From Hyphomicrobium sp. (GTDB lineage: Bacteria > Pseudomonadota > Alphaproteobacteria > Rhizobiales > Hyphomicrobiaceae): a stretch of 64,000 bases of DNA. The translations under genes were made by a program, and so were the position numbers. The notes beneath the pieces are model-generated. The model saw nothing but the letters and a program-made list of their open reading frames with translations, did not search any database and had not been told where the DNA came from. Position 1 is the first letter of the stretch. Every line of letters starts with the position of its first letter. The stretch covers positions 1-64,000 of the forward strand of contig JANXVY010000062.1 of assembly GCA_025351425.1 (NCBI GenBank), given 5' to 3'. Shown piece after piece: positions 26,458-36,389 of this stretch.

Positions 26458-27861
26458 TTGCAATATATCTCGACCCGGGGCCAGGCGCCCGCATTGAACT
26501 TTGACGACGTAATCCTCGCAGGGCTCGCCCGCGACGGCGGCCTCTATCTGCCACAGACTTGGCCGCAGTTCACGCCCGATCATATCGCGAGCCTGGCCGG
26601 GAAGCCGTTTGATGAAGTGGCCGTGGAAGTGATTGCGCCGTTCGCGAGCGGCAGCCTGACCCGCGCCGAGCTGAGCGCCATGGCCAAGGACGCATATGCG
26701 AGCTTCGGCCACCCAGCGGTTACGCCCCTGGTCCAGCTCGACCCGTCACACTGGGTGCTCGAGCTGTTCCACGGCCCCACGCTCGCGTTCAAGGATGTGG
26801 CGATGCAACTGCTCGCCCGCATGATGGACCATGTGCTGGAGAAACGCGGACAACGCGCAACGATTGTCGGCGCGACCTCCGGCGATACCGGCGGCGCGGC
26901 AATCGAGGCATTCCGCGGCCGCAAGCGCGTGGATGTGGTGATCCTGTTCCCCAACGGCCGCGTGTCGGACGTGCAGCGCCGGATGATGACGACGCCCGCA
27001 GAAGATAACGTCCACGCGGTGGCGATCGAGGGGAATTTCGACGATTGCCAGGCGCTCGTGAAGGGCATGTTCAACGATCACGCGTTCCGGGATCGCGTTT
27101 CATTGTCGGGCATCAACTCGATCAACTGGGGCCGTATCGTCGCGCAGGTGACGTATTATTTCGTGGCGGCCGTGGCCCTCGGCGCGCCCCACCGTAAGCT
27201 CTCGTTCGTCGTCCCGACCGGCAACTTTGGTGACATCTTCGCAGGCTACGTCGCCAGCCGCATGGGGCTGCCCATCGAGCGCCTCGTGATCGCCTCCAAC
27301 ACGAATGACATTCTTCCGCGCACCCTCGCCACGGGTGTGTACGAAATGCGGCCCGTCGTGGCGACCTCGTCACCGTCCATGGATATCGGCGTATCGTCGA
27401 ATTTCGAGCGCTTCCTGTTCGAGGCGGCCGGCCGCGATGCGGGCCTCGTTCGGGCGCAGATGGCCTCGCTCGCAAAGTCGCAGCGGTTAGAATTGAGTTC
27501 GAAGCAAAAGGCGGCTCTAGCGCTGGATTTCGCAGCGATCTCGGCGACCGAACCGATCATTGCCGATGCCATCCGGGCGGGTAAGGCACTGTCGGGATAT
27601 CTGATGGACCCGCATACGGCATGTGCGTTCGGCGTCGGCGACCGCCGTACGGAAGAGACCGAGATCATCCTCGCAACCGCCAGCCCGGCGAAATTCCCCG
27701 ATGCAATGGAGGAGATCACCGGTGATCGGCCCGGGCTTCCGCCGCGATTGGCGCAATTGATGACCGATCCCGAACGGTTCGACGTTCTCCCCAATGAATT
27801 GGCCGCCGTGCAGACCTATGTCGCTCAGCACGCGCGCTCCCAGAAAGTAGGCGCGCCATGA
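26458..27861 (+). CDS. thrC: Threonine synthase
   Basis: 467 residues from TTG 26458 (giving MQYISTRGQAP), which matches the usual family start; GGAACGA lies upstream and no ATG fits. The PLP-binding Lys is in HGPTLAFKDVAMQLL, and the phosphate-binding glycines are in ATSGDTGGAAIEAF and PTGNFGDIFAGY. It converts O-phosphohomoserine to threonine. Its stop overlaps the M16 peptidase start by ATGA. Confidence 0.93.
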   Translation: MQYISTRGQAPALNFDDVILAGLARDGGLYLPQTWPQFTPDHIASLAGKPFDEVAVEVIAPFASGSLTRAELSAMAKDAYASFGHPAVTPLVQLDPSHWVLELFHGPTLAFKDVAMQLLARMMDHVLEKRGQRATIVGATSGDTGGAAIEAFRGRKRVDVVILFPNGRVSDVQRRMMTTPAEDNVHAVAIEGNFDDCQALVKGMFNDHAFRDRVSLSGINSINWGRIVAQVTYYFVAAVALGAPHRKLSFVVPTGNFGDIFAGYVASRMGLPIERLVIASNTNDILPRTLATGVYEMRPVVATSSPSMDIGVSSNFERFLFEAAGRDAGLVRAQMASLAKSQRLELSSKQKAALALDFAAISATEPIIADAIRAGKALSGYLMDPHTACAFGVGDRRTEETEIILATASPAKFPDAMEEITGDRPGLPPRLAQLMTDPERFDVLPNELAAVQTYVAQHARSQKVGAP

Positions 27862-29156
27862 CCACGACCGTCTCCACGCTGACCAATGGCGTTCGCGTCG
27901 TGACGCACGCGATGCCCCACGTCGAGACCAGTTCGCTCGGCGTCTGGATCGGCGTCGGCGCCCGCCATGAAACTGAAACCCAGCAGGGCATTTCGCATCT
28001 GCTGGAGCATATGGCGTTTAAGGGCACGAAAACTCGTTCGGCGCTGCAGATTGCCGAAGAGATCGAGCAGGTGGGCGGCGAAATCAACGCTGCCACCTCA
28101 CTGGAGTCGACGGCGTATTACGCCCGCGTGCTGAAGGGCGACGAAGGCCTCGCACTGGAAATCTTGGCCGACATCCTCCAGGACTCGACGTTCGACCAGG
28201 GCGAACTCGAAAAAGAACGCGACGTGATTCTCCAGGAAATCGCCGCGACCCAGGATAGCCCGGACGAAATCGCCTACGACCTCATCCAGGAGGCGGCCTT
28301 TCCGGGTCAGGCCGTGGGCCGTCCGATCCTGGGCACGCCAGCGAGCGTGACAGCCACGTCCCCCGAAGATCTACGCCGTTTTCTGGGCACGCACTATGCG
28401 CCGGCGCGCTTGGTGGTATCGGCTGCGGGAGCGGTGACGCACGACAGCGTGCTGCGCCACGCTGAGGCCCTATTCGGCGGGCTTTCTACATCACAGGAAA
28501 CTTCGCACGGCGACGAACCGGCGCGCTATGTCGGCGGCGCACGTTCCTCGGTCAAGTCATTTGAGCAAAGCCACGTGCTGATGGGGTTTGAAGGCCCATC
28601 CTATCGCGCGCCCGACGCCTTCACGGCGCAAGTTTTTTCGGGGTTGTTCGGCGGCGGAATGTCGTCGCGGTTGTTTCAGGAGGTGCGCGAGAAACGGGGA
28701 CTCTGCTATGCGATTTATTCGTCCGCCTGGGGCTTGAAGGATAGCGGCATGTTCCAGATTCATGCAGCAACCAGCCACGCCATGGTACCGGAACTGATCG
28801 ACGTGATCGGCCAGGAGCTGACGGTGATGGCCGACCGTGGCCCGACCGAGCGCGAAGTGACGCGCGCCAAGGCGCAGCTCAAGGCGGGCCTGCTCATGAG
28901 CCTGGAAAGCTCGGGTGCGCGCGCCGAACAGATGGCCCGCCACCTGCTGGTACACGGCCGTCTGATCGCGCCCGACGAATTGGTCGCCCGCGTGGACGAA
29001 GTGACGGTCGAGCGCGTCCGGACCTTTGCGCAGCGGTTGGCGGGGAGCCCGGCGTGCGTTGCAATCGTGGGTGCGGGGAAAAAGAGCTCGGTGCACGCCA
29101 AACACGCCCAGCGAGCGCTGGAAAAGAAAGACGAGGGCGTCGTCGCGCCGGCTTGA
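27858..29156 (+). CDS. M16 family metallopeptidase (processing-peptidase-like)
   Basis: 432 residues, one M16 unit pair as in the mitochondrial processing peptidase beta subunit. The inverted zinc motif HLLEH (GISHLLEHMAFKGT) is intact, with the downstream Glu in EINAATSLESTAYYARV. The second domain has SSRLFQEVREKRGLCYAIYS. It is translationally coupled to thrC, an arrangement common in Hyphomicrobiales. Substrates are unknown. Confidence 0.92.
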   Translation: MTTTVSTLTNGVRVVTHAMPHVETSSLGVWIGVGARHETETQQGISHLLEHMAFKGTKTRSALQIAEEIEQVGGEINAATSLESTAYYARVLKGDEGLALEILADILQDSTFDQGELEKERDVILQEIAATQDSPDEIAYDLIQEAAFPGQAVGRPILGTPASVTATSPEDLRRFLGTHYAPARLVVSAAGAVTHDSVLRHAEALFGGLSTSQETSHGDEPARYVGGARSSVKSFEQSHVLMGFEGPSYRAPDAFTAQVFSGLFGGGMSSRLFQEVREKRGLCYAIYSSAWGLKDSGMFQIHAATSHAMVPELIDVIGQELTVMADRGPTEREVTRAKAQLKAGLLMSLESSGARAEQMARHLLVHGRLIAPDELVARVDEVTVERVRTFAQRLAGSPACVAIVGAGKKSSVHAKHAQRALEKKDEGVVAPA

Positions 29157-29192
29157 AAACGGGTTCGACCGCGGGCGAAAGGGGGCCCGGAA

Positions 29193-29837
29193 ATGGCATT
29201 TTTGAGAGCGACTACCGGAACTGAAAGCTATGTGGCACGCGGCGCCAAGGTTGGTCTGCGTCCGCTGCAGATGGGCGATTTTTCGCCATGGGCGCAGCTG
29301 CGCGCGCTGAGCCGCGATCACTTGACGCCCTGGGAGCCGGTCTGGCCGCGCGATGAATTGCTGAAAAGCGCCTATCGTCGCCGCTTGCGCTATTATCAGC
29401 GCGAGCAACGCGAGGACTTGGGCTACGCCTTCGGCGTGTTCACCCTCGAAGATGACACTCTGGTGGGCGGCGTGTCGCTGTCTAACGTGCGCCGCGGCGT
29501 GACGCAGGCAGGTCAGCTCGGCTATTGGCTAGGGCTGCCTCACATCCGCATGGGTTACATGGCCGACGCGGTAGCCATCATGATGCCTTATGCATTCCAC
29601 GGTTTGCGGCTGCATCGGATCGAGGCAGCGACCCTCGCCCACAATGAGGCCTCCATCCGCGTCCTGGAACGCAACGGATTCGAGCGCGAGGGGTTCGCGC
29701 GCAGCTATCTGAAGATCAACGGCGAATGGCGCGATCATATTCTGTTCGCGCTGATCGCGGAGGAGCATCAGGCCACGTCCGCCGAGCGCGAACGCCGTCC
29801 GCTCGATGTGCCCCGACTGAGTACAGCTGCAACATGA
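29193..29837 (+). CDS. RimJ/RimL-like GNAT N-acetyltransferase
   Basis: 214 residues. The GNAT core is clear: GVSLSNVRRGVTQAGQLGYW, MGYMADAVAIMMPYAF and HNEASIRVLERNGFEREGFA, the last being the acetyl-CoA binding and family-specific segment. RimJ-type enzymes acetylate protein N-termini or small substrates. GGGGGCCCGGA lies upstream. The stop overlaps the start of the GGDEF/EAL gene by ATGA. Confidence 0.88.
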   Translation: MAFLRATTGTESYVARGAKVGLRPLQMGDFSPWAQLRALSRDHLTPWEPVWPRDELLKSAYRRRLRYYQREQREDLGYAFGVFTLEDDTLVGGVSLSNVRRGVTQAGQLGYWLGLPHIRMGYMADAVAIMMPYAFHGLRLHRIEAATLAHNEASIRVLERNGFEREGFARSYLKINGEWRDHILFALIAEEHQATSAERERRPLDVPRLSTAAT

Positions 29838-32800
29838 GACGCTTGCTGGCTCAGCTTCGCACCCTCGCAGCCGGGCTCGTGCTCGTGCTGTTGAGCGTCG
29901 TCGCGACGATCGGGCCAGCCCATGCCTTGAAACCGATTTCCGTGACGCCAGACCAGGATCGCATCGAGATCACGTCACTGGGCGAATTCTACGAAAGCCG
30001 CGGCGACAGCCTGCAGCTCGAAATGGCGTCCGCCAGCGACGCGGTGACGGGCCGCATGACGGTGCGCGCAACGACGCCGGGCACCAATCCCAACTGGATC
30101 GCCTTCGCGCTGCAGAACGCGACCGACAAGCCCATCGAGCGCTGGCTGACGGCCGAGCGCTATACAATGTTCGGCTCGGGCGCGATCTGGCCTGACCTCG
30201 ACGCCCGCCGCGTGGATGCTGTGACGCCCTCACTGGGTTATGTTCCCGAGCGCATCAAGAACGACCGCGCCGACATTTTCCGCATCACCCTGGAGCCTGG
30301 CCAGACCATCACTTACGTCGCCGAACTCTCGACCGAACGGTTCGCTCGCGTCTACCTGTGGAAACCGATCGACTACGAATTGAAGGTGCGTGACCGCCAG
30401 CTGTTCAACGGCGTGCTGCTGGGCCTGACCGGCCTGCTCGCGATCTTCCTGACGGCGGTGTTTGCGGCCAACCACAAGGCGATCTTTCCAACCGCTGCCC
30501 TGGTCGCGTGGTGCGTGCTGGCCCATTTGACGGTCGATTTCGGCTTCTTCCACAAGCTGTTCCAGCTCCGGCCCGAGGATAATGCGGTCTACCGCGCGGC
30601 GACCGAGGCCGCGATGGCGGCCTCACTGGTCATTTTCCTCTACACGTTCTTGCGGCTGGGCCGGTCGCCAGGTCTGATCCGGATGCTGCTGGGCCTCTGG
30701 ATCGCGGGTCAACTCGCCCTCGTCGCAATTGCCGTGGTCGACCCGCGCCTTGCCTCGACCTTCGCCCGTCTCTCCTTTGCCGCGATCGGCGGGATCGGCA
30801 CTTTGACGACGATCGGCCTCGCCTTGCGCGGGCAGGATCGCGCCCTGTCGCTGGTGCCGACGTGGCTACTGTTCCTGGTCTGGGTGTTCGGCGCAGCTGT
30901 CATCTTGACCGGAAGGCTCGCGACCGACATCGCGGTTTCCGGTCTGATCGCGGGGCTCGTGCTCATCGTAGTTTCGATCGGCTTCACCGTGACCCAGTTC
31001 GCGTTCCGCTCGCTGGAGCCGGTCTATGGCGGTACCGCGCCGAGCGAACAGCAGCTCTCGGCACTGGCCGTCGATGGCGCGGGCGCGGCGATCTTTGAAT
31101 GGTTTTCCAACCGCAACGAAGTCAAGGTCAGCCCCATCATCGACGGCATCCTGGGGCTGCCGGCCGGCGAGCTTTCGAGCAAGTTCGCCGACTTCGCCAA
31201 GCACGTCCACGAGGCCGACCGCGAGCGCCTGCGGACGGTGCTGACGTCGGTGCAGGACCGCGCGGGCGCGGCGATCCGCACCGAATTCCGCTTGCGCCAC
31301 GCCGACAACAGCGCGCGCTGGTTCGAACTGGAAGCGTCCACCATGCCGGGCGCCGACCCTCGCTCGCTGCGCTTCGTCGGGCTGTTGCGCGAGATCACCG
31401 ACAGCAAGCGGTCTCGCGAACGGTTGGTGCATGACGCCGTCTATTGCTCGTTGACGGGCCTGCCCAACCGCGCGCTGTTTCTAGACCGGCTGGGCGTTGT
31501 CATGGCGCGCGCGCGCCGTGACGAAACGCTGCGGCCCTCCATTATTCTGATCGACGTCGACAAGTTCAAATCGGTCAACGCGACCTTTGGTTTACCCGTA
31601 GGCGACAGCCTGCTGCTGACGATCGCCCGCCGGCTGTCGCGCCACGTGTCGGGACGCCACACGTTGGCCCGGGTCGGCGGCGATCAGTTCGCGATTTTGT
31701 TCGAGGCCGAGCAGGACCCTGCCGAATTTGCCCGCGAAGCCGAACGCGTGCGTCGAGCAGTGCGCGCGCCGATCAAAATCGGCGGCCAGGATATCGTGAT
31801 CACCGCGGCGCTTGGCATCGCGATCTACGACGGCGACGGCGACGGTGATGGGAACGGTGATGTGAAGGCGAGCCTGCTTGAGGACGCGGAGATCGCGACC
31901 TACCGGGCCAAGCGCTCGGGTGCCGACAAGATCGAGCTGTTCACGCCTCAAATGCGGGCGGACCGCAAGGAGCGCATCGAGATCGAAAGCGATCTGCGCA
32001 AGGCGATCGACGGCAATCAACTGCGCGTGCTCTACCAGCCGGTGATCTATCTGCCGACCGAGGAGCTAGCGGGTTTCGAGGCGTCGCTCAAGTGGGACCA
32101 TCCCAAGCTGGGGCTGATCAATCCCGTAAACTACGTGCCAGCCGGCGGCGATAGCGCGCTGATCCAGAAAGTCGGCTCCTACATGCTGGCGCGCGCGAGC
32201 CAGGATGCGGCGCGCTGGCAAAAGGAGCTGCCGCGTACCGAACGGCCGTTGTTCGTCGCGGTCAACATTGGCTCCAGCGAGCTTCTGAGGCCCGAGCTTG
32301 CCCGCGAAGTGCGCCAGCTGCTCGACCGCGGCGTGATCCCAAAGGGGACGTTGCGTCTCGAGGTTGCCGAGAGTCTCGTCATGGAAAATCCGGAGCAGGC
32401 GGGCGAAATCTTGGAGCAACTGCGGGGCGTCGGCGCTGAGCTCTCGCTCGATGATTTCGGCGCCGGTTTTTCCTCACTCGCCTATTTGCAGCGTTTCCCC
32501 TTTGACACGATTAAAATCGACCGCTGGTTCGTCCAGGCGGCGGCGGGCGGCGATGCGCCAGGCGCGGCCGTGGTGCGTTCGATGGTGGCGCTTTCGCACG
32601 AATTGAACAAGAAGGTCGTCGCCGACGGCGTGGAACTCCCCGAGGATGCGGTATTCCTTCGCTCGATCGGGTGCGCCTATGCGCAGGGATTCTACTACGG
32701 CGATCCCATGCCAGACCGCGAAGTGCTGCAGCTGTTGAAGCTGGTGCGCAAGTCGGAATCGAAGCTCCAGCCGCGCGGCTTCTTCCGCATGACCATGAAG

Positions 32801-33460
32801 CGCCCGAAGATCAAGCAGGCCCCCGCAGAAGCCGCAATTGCAACCGCCATCCCGAGCGGCGCGCCCGATGGAAACGCCAAGCGGGGCCGGGTCAAGCTCG
32901 CGACCGCTAAGCCCAATGCCAAGGCCAGCGCGTCCAGCGCGAAGCCGAATGGCGCTGTTAATGGCCGCCCGCCCGCCTTACCAGCAGAAGCAATGAGCGC
33001 GATACCGCCGCAAATGCCGGTCGACACCCCCGCCTTCGCACCGCCCCCGACTAGCCAGCCGCCGCAGATGAGTGCACCGGGCGAACCCCATCCGCTGTCG
33101 AGCTTGCAGGCGGGCCTCGATGCCTTGAACGCCCGGGCGGAAGCGCCCCGTCATGAGCCGCGTGTCGCCGAACTGGCGTCGGTGTTCAGTACCCATCTGC
33201 CAAACGCGCAACCCACGGCCGCAGATCCCATGGCAGCGCTTGCGGCGGCAATGGCGTCTGCCGACGCCCCAAGATTTACGGCTGAGAGTCCGATGGCTGA
33301 ACCGGTCATGCGCGTGCGCCCGATCCGCCCGGCGCCCGATTTGTCGAAACTCCCCCCGGGCCTCGCCGCGAGCCTCGCCAAGCTGGCAGGCAAGTCTGAT
33401 CAGCCACGGACGCCTCCGCAGCCTCCGCCACCGCGCCGCCCCCGCGGATCTAACGATTAG
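29834..33460 (+). CDS. Large membrane GGDEF-EAL protein with degenerate catalytic motifs
   Basis: 1208 residues from ATG 29834. Order: signal peptide; periplasmic 7TMR-DISM-like sensor (to about 190); seven membrane helices (about 195-395); PAS-like region (about 410-550); GGDEF domain (about 560-720); EAL domain (about 730-990); Pro/Ala-rich tail. The GGDEF signature reads GGDQF (615-619). The EAL signature reads EAS (749-751), and VADGVE replaces the usual AEGVE, while DDFGAG, IKID and LEVAES remain. Cyclase activity is doubtful; the EAL part might still bind or cleave c-di-GMP. It may be a membrane receptor for c-di-GMP. Translationally coupled to the acetyltransferase. Confidence 0.85.
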   Translation: MRRLLAQLRTLAAGLVLVLLSVVATIGPAHALKPISVTPDQDRIEITSLGEFYESRGDSLQLEMASASDAVTGRMTVRATTPGTNPNWIAFALQNATDKPIERWLTAERYTMFGSGAIWPDLDARRVDAVTPSLGYVPERIKNDRADIFRITLEPGQTITYVAELSTERFARVYLWKPIDYELKVRDRQLFNGVLLGLTGLLAIFLTAVFAANHKAIFPTAALVAWCVLAHLTVDFGFFHKLFQLRPEDNAVYRAATEAAMAASLVIFLYTFLRLGRSPGLIRMLLGLWIAGQLALVAIAVVDPRLASTFARLSFAAIGGIGTLTTIGLALRGQDRALSLVPTWLLFLVWVFGAAVILTGRLATDIAVSGLIAGLVLIVVSIGFTVTQFAFRSLEPVYGGTAPSEQQLSALAVDGAGAAIFEWFSNRNEVKVSPIIDGILGLPAGELSSKFADFAKHVHEADRERLRTVLTSVQDRAGAAIRTEFRLRHADNSARWFELEASTMPGADPRSLRFVGLLREITDSKRSRERLVHDAVYCSLTGLPNRALFLDRLGVVMARARRDETLRPSIILIDVDKFKSVNATFGLPVGDSLLLTIARRLSRHVSGRHTLARVGGDQFAILFEAEQDPAEFAREAERVRRAVRAPIKIGGQDIVITAALGIAIYDGDGDGDGNGDVKASLLEDAEIATYRAKRSGADKIELFTPQMRADRKERIEIESDLRKAIDGNQLRVLYQPVIYLPTEELAGFEASLKWDHPKLGLINPVNYVPAGGDSALIQKVGSYMLARASQDAARWQKELPRTERPLFVAVNIGSSELLRPELAREVRQLLDRGVIPKGTLRLEVAESLVMENPEQAGEILEQLRGVGAELSLDDFGAGFSSLAYLQRFPFDTIKIDRWFVQAAAGGDAPGAAVVRSMVALSHELNKKVVADGVELPEDAVFLRSIGCAYAQGFYYGDPMPDREVLQLLKLVRKSESKLQPRGFFRMTMKRPKIKQAPAEAAIATAIPSGAPDGNAKRGRVKLATAKPNAKASASSAKPNGAVNGRPPALPAEAMSAIPPQMPVDTPAFAPPPTSQPPQMSAPGEPHPLSSLQAGLDALNARAEAPRHEPRVAELASVFSTHLPNAQPTAADPMAALAAAMASADAPRFTAESPMAEPVMRVRPIRPAPDLSKLPPGLAASLAKLAGKSDQPRTPPQPPPPRRPRGSND

Positions 33461-33478
33461 CACTGGATTTTGTGATGC

Positions 33479-34087
33479 TTAAGCGTGTCCGGCGTCGCTG
33501 ACGAGGTGCGACAGGTCGATGCCGATGGTCGCGAGCGCGCGGGTGTACTTTTCGTCGAGGTCGGCTGAAAACACGAGGTCGGGGTCGGCCGGACAATTGA
33601 TCCAGCCGTTGGCGGCGAGTTCGCTTTCCAGCTGCCCCGGCGACCAGCTCGCATAGCCGAGCGCGAGGATTGACCGGTGCGGGCCGCCTCCGGTGGCGAT
33701 CGCTTTCAGAATGTCGATGGTCGCGGTCAGGCAGACGCTGGCGTCGATCTGAAGGGTCGAGTCCGAACTCAAGTAGTCCGAACTATGCAGCACGAACCCG
33801 CGGCCGGTTTCGACCGGACCGCCGACATGCACCGGATGTTCTTCGAGATCGCCAAGCCGGTTCCGCGTGCGCGCGGGAGTGATCTCAAGCCGTTCCAGGA
33901 GCGAGGGAAAATCGATATGCGGCGCGCGCTGATTGATGATGAGGCCCATCGCACCGTCCTTTGAATGGGCACACATATACACGACCGAGCGCGCGAAACG
34001 CTTATCGGTCATGATCGGCATTGCAATCAGCAACTGCCCATCGAGGTATCCAGTCGAGATGGTTTGGCGGCTTTTGATGTGTGGCAT
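33479..34087 (-). CDS. YqgE/AlgH family protein
   Basis: 202 residues with family segments [36 protein letters not shown] and [16 protein letters not shown]. AlgH was named for alginate regulation in Pseudomonas, but its molecular role is unresolved. It faces the GGDEF/EAL gene with only 18 bases between the two stops and has its own promoter region toward the DsbD-N-like gene. Confidence 0.92.
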   Translation of the reverse strand: MPHIKSRQTISTGYLDGQLLIAMPIMTDKRFARSVVYMCAHSKDGAMGLIINQRAPHIDFPSLLERLEITPARTRNRLGDLEEHPVHVGGPVETGRGFVLHSSDYLSSDSTLQIDASVCLTATIDILKAIATGGGPHRSILALGYASWSPGQLESELAANGWINCPADPDLVFSADLDEKYTRALATIGIDLSHLVSDAGHA

Positions 34088-34256
34088 CCTTTTGCGTCGT
34101 TTCCACGTTAAAGATTACCGGACCCAGCCTTGGGTGAGAAGCAGCGTTTGAATGGAGACGCTAAGAATTGATCCAGGTTGCGGCGATCAAAAGGCTTGCC
34201 CCGCCCCGCGAGGTGGCCGATATCACCCTCAACTGGTTTGCAAATGGGATTTCGCG

Positions 34257-35138
34257 ATGGTGATGCAAGAACCCCAGAAAACGCTGCACCTGACGCTGGC
34301 GTTGGCGGCCCTTGTGTCTGTCGCCGCAACGGCGATCCGGCCGGGTCAGGCTTTGGCGGACAGCGAGTTGGCCTCGCCCTGGAGTGAAGGCAAGCCTACG
34401 ACCAAGGCCCGCCTGGTGGCAGGGCAGGCCGGCGGAAAATGGATCGCAGCCGTCGAAATCACCATGGCTGAAGGCTGGAAGACCTACTGGAGGTTTCCAG
34501 GCGATGCGGGCGGCGTGCCCCCGATGTTCGACTTCGCCAAATCGGGCAACCTGGCCGGCGTCAAAGTGCTGTTTCCCGCCCCCAAGCGCTTCACCGACAA
34601 GGCTGGCGATACGCTGGGCTACAAGGACGCGGTGGTGTTCCCACTCCTGATCGAAGCCAAAGACCCAGCCTTGCCCATCGATCTGAAGGTCGGGCTCGAA
34701 TACGGCATCTGCCGCGAGGTATGCGTACCGGTCGAAAGCGAGCTGAGCCTGGACATTCCGGCAGGCTCCCGCGCGCCCGTTCCCGCTCAAGTGCAGGCAG
34801 CCCTCGACCATGTTCCCCACGGCGCCGGTGCGCTGAAGCCCAATGACCCGCGGCTCGTCGCGAGCCAGGTCAAGCTCGATGGCCCCAATCCCTCGATTGC
34901 GCTCGTCGTCGAATGTCCAGGCGGCGCGGCCAACGCGGATGCCTATGTCGAAAGTCCGGCTGGATATTACATTCCCCTGCCCAAGGCAGGCAGCGTCAAG
35001 CCCGCAGGCAAGGACCAGGTCCGCTTCGAAATCGATCTGAAGGACGCCGTCGACCCAGCCGATCTCAAAGGCAAGACCGCCAACGTGACGCTGGTCTGTC
35101 CGCAAGGCCTGAGCGAAACAGCCTTCAAACTCGAATAG
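34257..35138 (+). CDS. Exported protein with DsbD N-terminal-like domain
   Basis: 293 residues from ATG 34257 (a second ATG is at 34263). A signal peptide (LHLTLALAALVSVAATAI ... GQALA) precedes a domain like the periplasmic alpha domain of DsbD: WKTYWRFPGDAGGVPPMF and a Cys pair in EYGICREVCVPVE. The second half has two further Cys but no membrane domain or thioredoxin domain, so it is a stand-alone reductase partner. Thiol-disulfide exchange in the periplasm, perhaps linked to cytochrome maturation, is inferred. Confidence 0.8.
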   Translation: MVMQEPQKTLHLTLALAALVSVAATAIRPGQALADSELASPWSEGKPTTKARLVAGQAGGKWIAAVEITMAEGWKTYWRFPGDAGGVPPMFDFAKSGNLAGVKVLFPAPKRFTDKAGDTLGYKDAVVFPLLIEAKDPALPIDLKVGLEYGICREVCVPVESELSLDIPAGSRAPVPAQVQAALDHVPHGAGALKPNDPRLVASQVKLDGPNPSIALVVECPGGAANADAYVESPAGYYIPLPKAGSVKPAGKDQVRFEIDLKDAVDPADLKGKTANVTLVCPQGLSETAFKLE

Positions 35139-35183
35139 GCACACCTTTGTTATAGAACTCCCTCAGGCCCATAGGATCCGGAT

Positions 35184-35681
35184 ATGACGATTAAAATCGG
35201 CGATACGCTGCCCAACGCCACCTTCACGATCATGACGGCCGAGGGCCCTAAGCCCATCACCACGGCTGAAATCTTCAAGGGCAAGAAAGTCGCCATGTTT
35301 GCGGTGCCGGGGGCCTATACGCCCACGTGCCACAAGTCCCACATGCCGGGCTTCGTCGACCGTGCGGCCGAAATCAAGGCCAAGGGCGTCGACGCGGTGG
35401 TCTGCACGGCGGTGAACGACATTTTCGTGCTGACGCAGTGGGCTAAGGACACCGGCGCGGAAGGCAAGATCGTGATGCTGGCCGACGGCAGCGCCGCCTT
35501 CGCCAAGCAGACGGGCCTGGAAATCGACCTGATGAGCTTTGGCTTGGGCATCCGCTCGAAGCGCTACGCGATGCTGGTCGACGACGGCGTTGTCAAGGCG
35601 CTGAACGTGGAAGATGCCCCCCCCTCCCACGGCGTCTCGAGCGCGGAAACCGTGTGCTCGTTGATCGACCGGTCGTTTTGA
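35184..35681 (+). CDS. Peroxiredoxin, Prx5 type
   Basis: 165 residues with the peroxidatic Cys in PGAYTPTCHKSHMPGF and the Arg/Trp-rich active-site region (NDIFVLTQWAKD). This size and the TPTCH motif place it in the Prx5/PMP20 group, which reduces hydroperoxides in the cytoplasm using glutaredoxin or thioredoxin. A second Cys (ETVCSLID) near the C-terminus may be the resolving Cys. Located 45 bases after the DsbD-N-like gene. Confidence 0.93.
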   Translation: MTIKIGDTLPNATFTIMTAEGPKPITTAEIFKGKKVAMFAVPGAYTPTCHKSHMPGFVDRAAEIKAKGVDAVVCTAVNDIFVLTQWAKDTGAEGKIVMLADGSAAFAKQTGLEIDLMSFGLGIRSKRYAMLVDDGVVKALNVEDAPPSHGVSSAETVCSLIDRSF

Positions 35682-35705
35682 GGCGGAACAATCGGTCCGC
35701 CGCGG
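35682..35705 (+). terminator. Hairpin after the peroxiredoxin gene
   Basis: GGCGGA and TCCGCC form a 6-base-pair stem around an 8-base loop right after the stop codon. There is no strong T tract, so it may be a weak terminator. Confidence 0.4.
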
Positions 35706-35852
35706 CATTAATACCACGGGGGTTTCTATCCGGGGGCTATCGCTTGTGCCGGACTCAATTTCGCGCCAATCTCGTCGGAACTGGTAAACGGCGGTGCCGT
35801 CCGTCCCGCTGTTCCGCCTAATGCTGATCGCCTGATGAAGGGATACGACGTG

Positions 35853-36389
35853 ATGGGGTGTTTTTGGCCGTTGCGCTCTGTTGCGCTTGCAATTGTGGCC
35901 ATCGCGTCACTCGCGTTGGGGCCACTCGCTGGCGGTGCGTGGGCTGCCGAAGACATTCCGACCCCCGAGGAATACACCGCACATGTTGGCGGCGACGCGA
36001 ACATCGTCGCGCCAGGCGCCTTGAAGCTGGATAACCAGCCCATGGTGTGCGGCCAGCGTCCGACGGTGATGGACAGCCAACTCGACGATTACGGCGCGGC
36101 CTATCCCGGCTTCCTCATTCTCAACCCACGGCTGCTGGCGAAGACCTCGACTCCCGTCAAAATGTGGATCTACGCTCACGAATGTGGACACCAGTTCCGT
36201 GGCCCCGATGAAGAAACCGCCGATTGCTTCGCCGTCCAGCGCGGACGCCGCCAGGGCTGGCTGACGCCAGACGGCCTGGAGGAAATCTGCCGCTTCATTT
36301 CACCTGCCAAGGGCGACAGCATGCATTTCGCGGGCTCGAACCGCTGCGAATACATGCGACGCTGCTACGAAGACCCCAGCATCCGGTAG
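35853..36389 (+). CDS. Exported zinc-protease-like protein
   Basis: 178 residues from ATG 35853, chosen because AAGGGA lies nine bases upstream; ATG 35835 is in frame. It has a signal peptide (ALAIVAIASLALGPLAGGAWA). The motif YAHECGHQFRGPDEETADCF contains HExxH followed by a downstream Glu/Asp, as in gluzincin-type metallopeptidases. Cys residues in the mature part could form disulfides (VCGQRP, EICRF, RCEYMRRC). The substrate is unknown. Confidence 0.75.
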   Translation: MGCFWPLRSVALAIVAIASLALGPLAGGAWAAEDIPTPEEYTAHVGGDANIVAPGALKLDNQPMVCGQRPTVMDSQLDDYGAAYPGFLILNPRLLAKTSTPVKMWIYAHECGHQFRGPDEETADCFAVQRGRRQGWLTPDGLEEICRFISPAKGDSMHFAGSNRCEYMRRCYEDPSIR

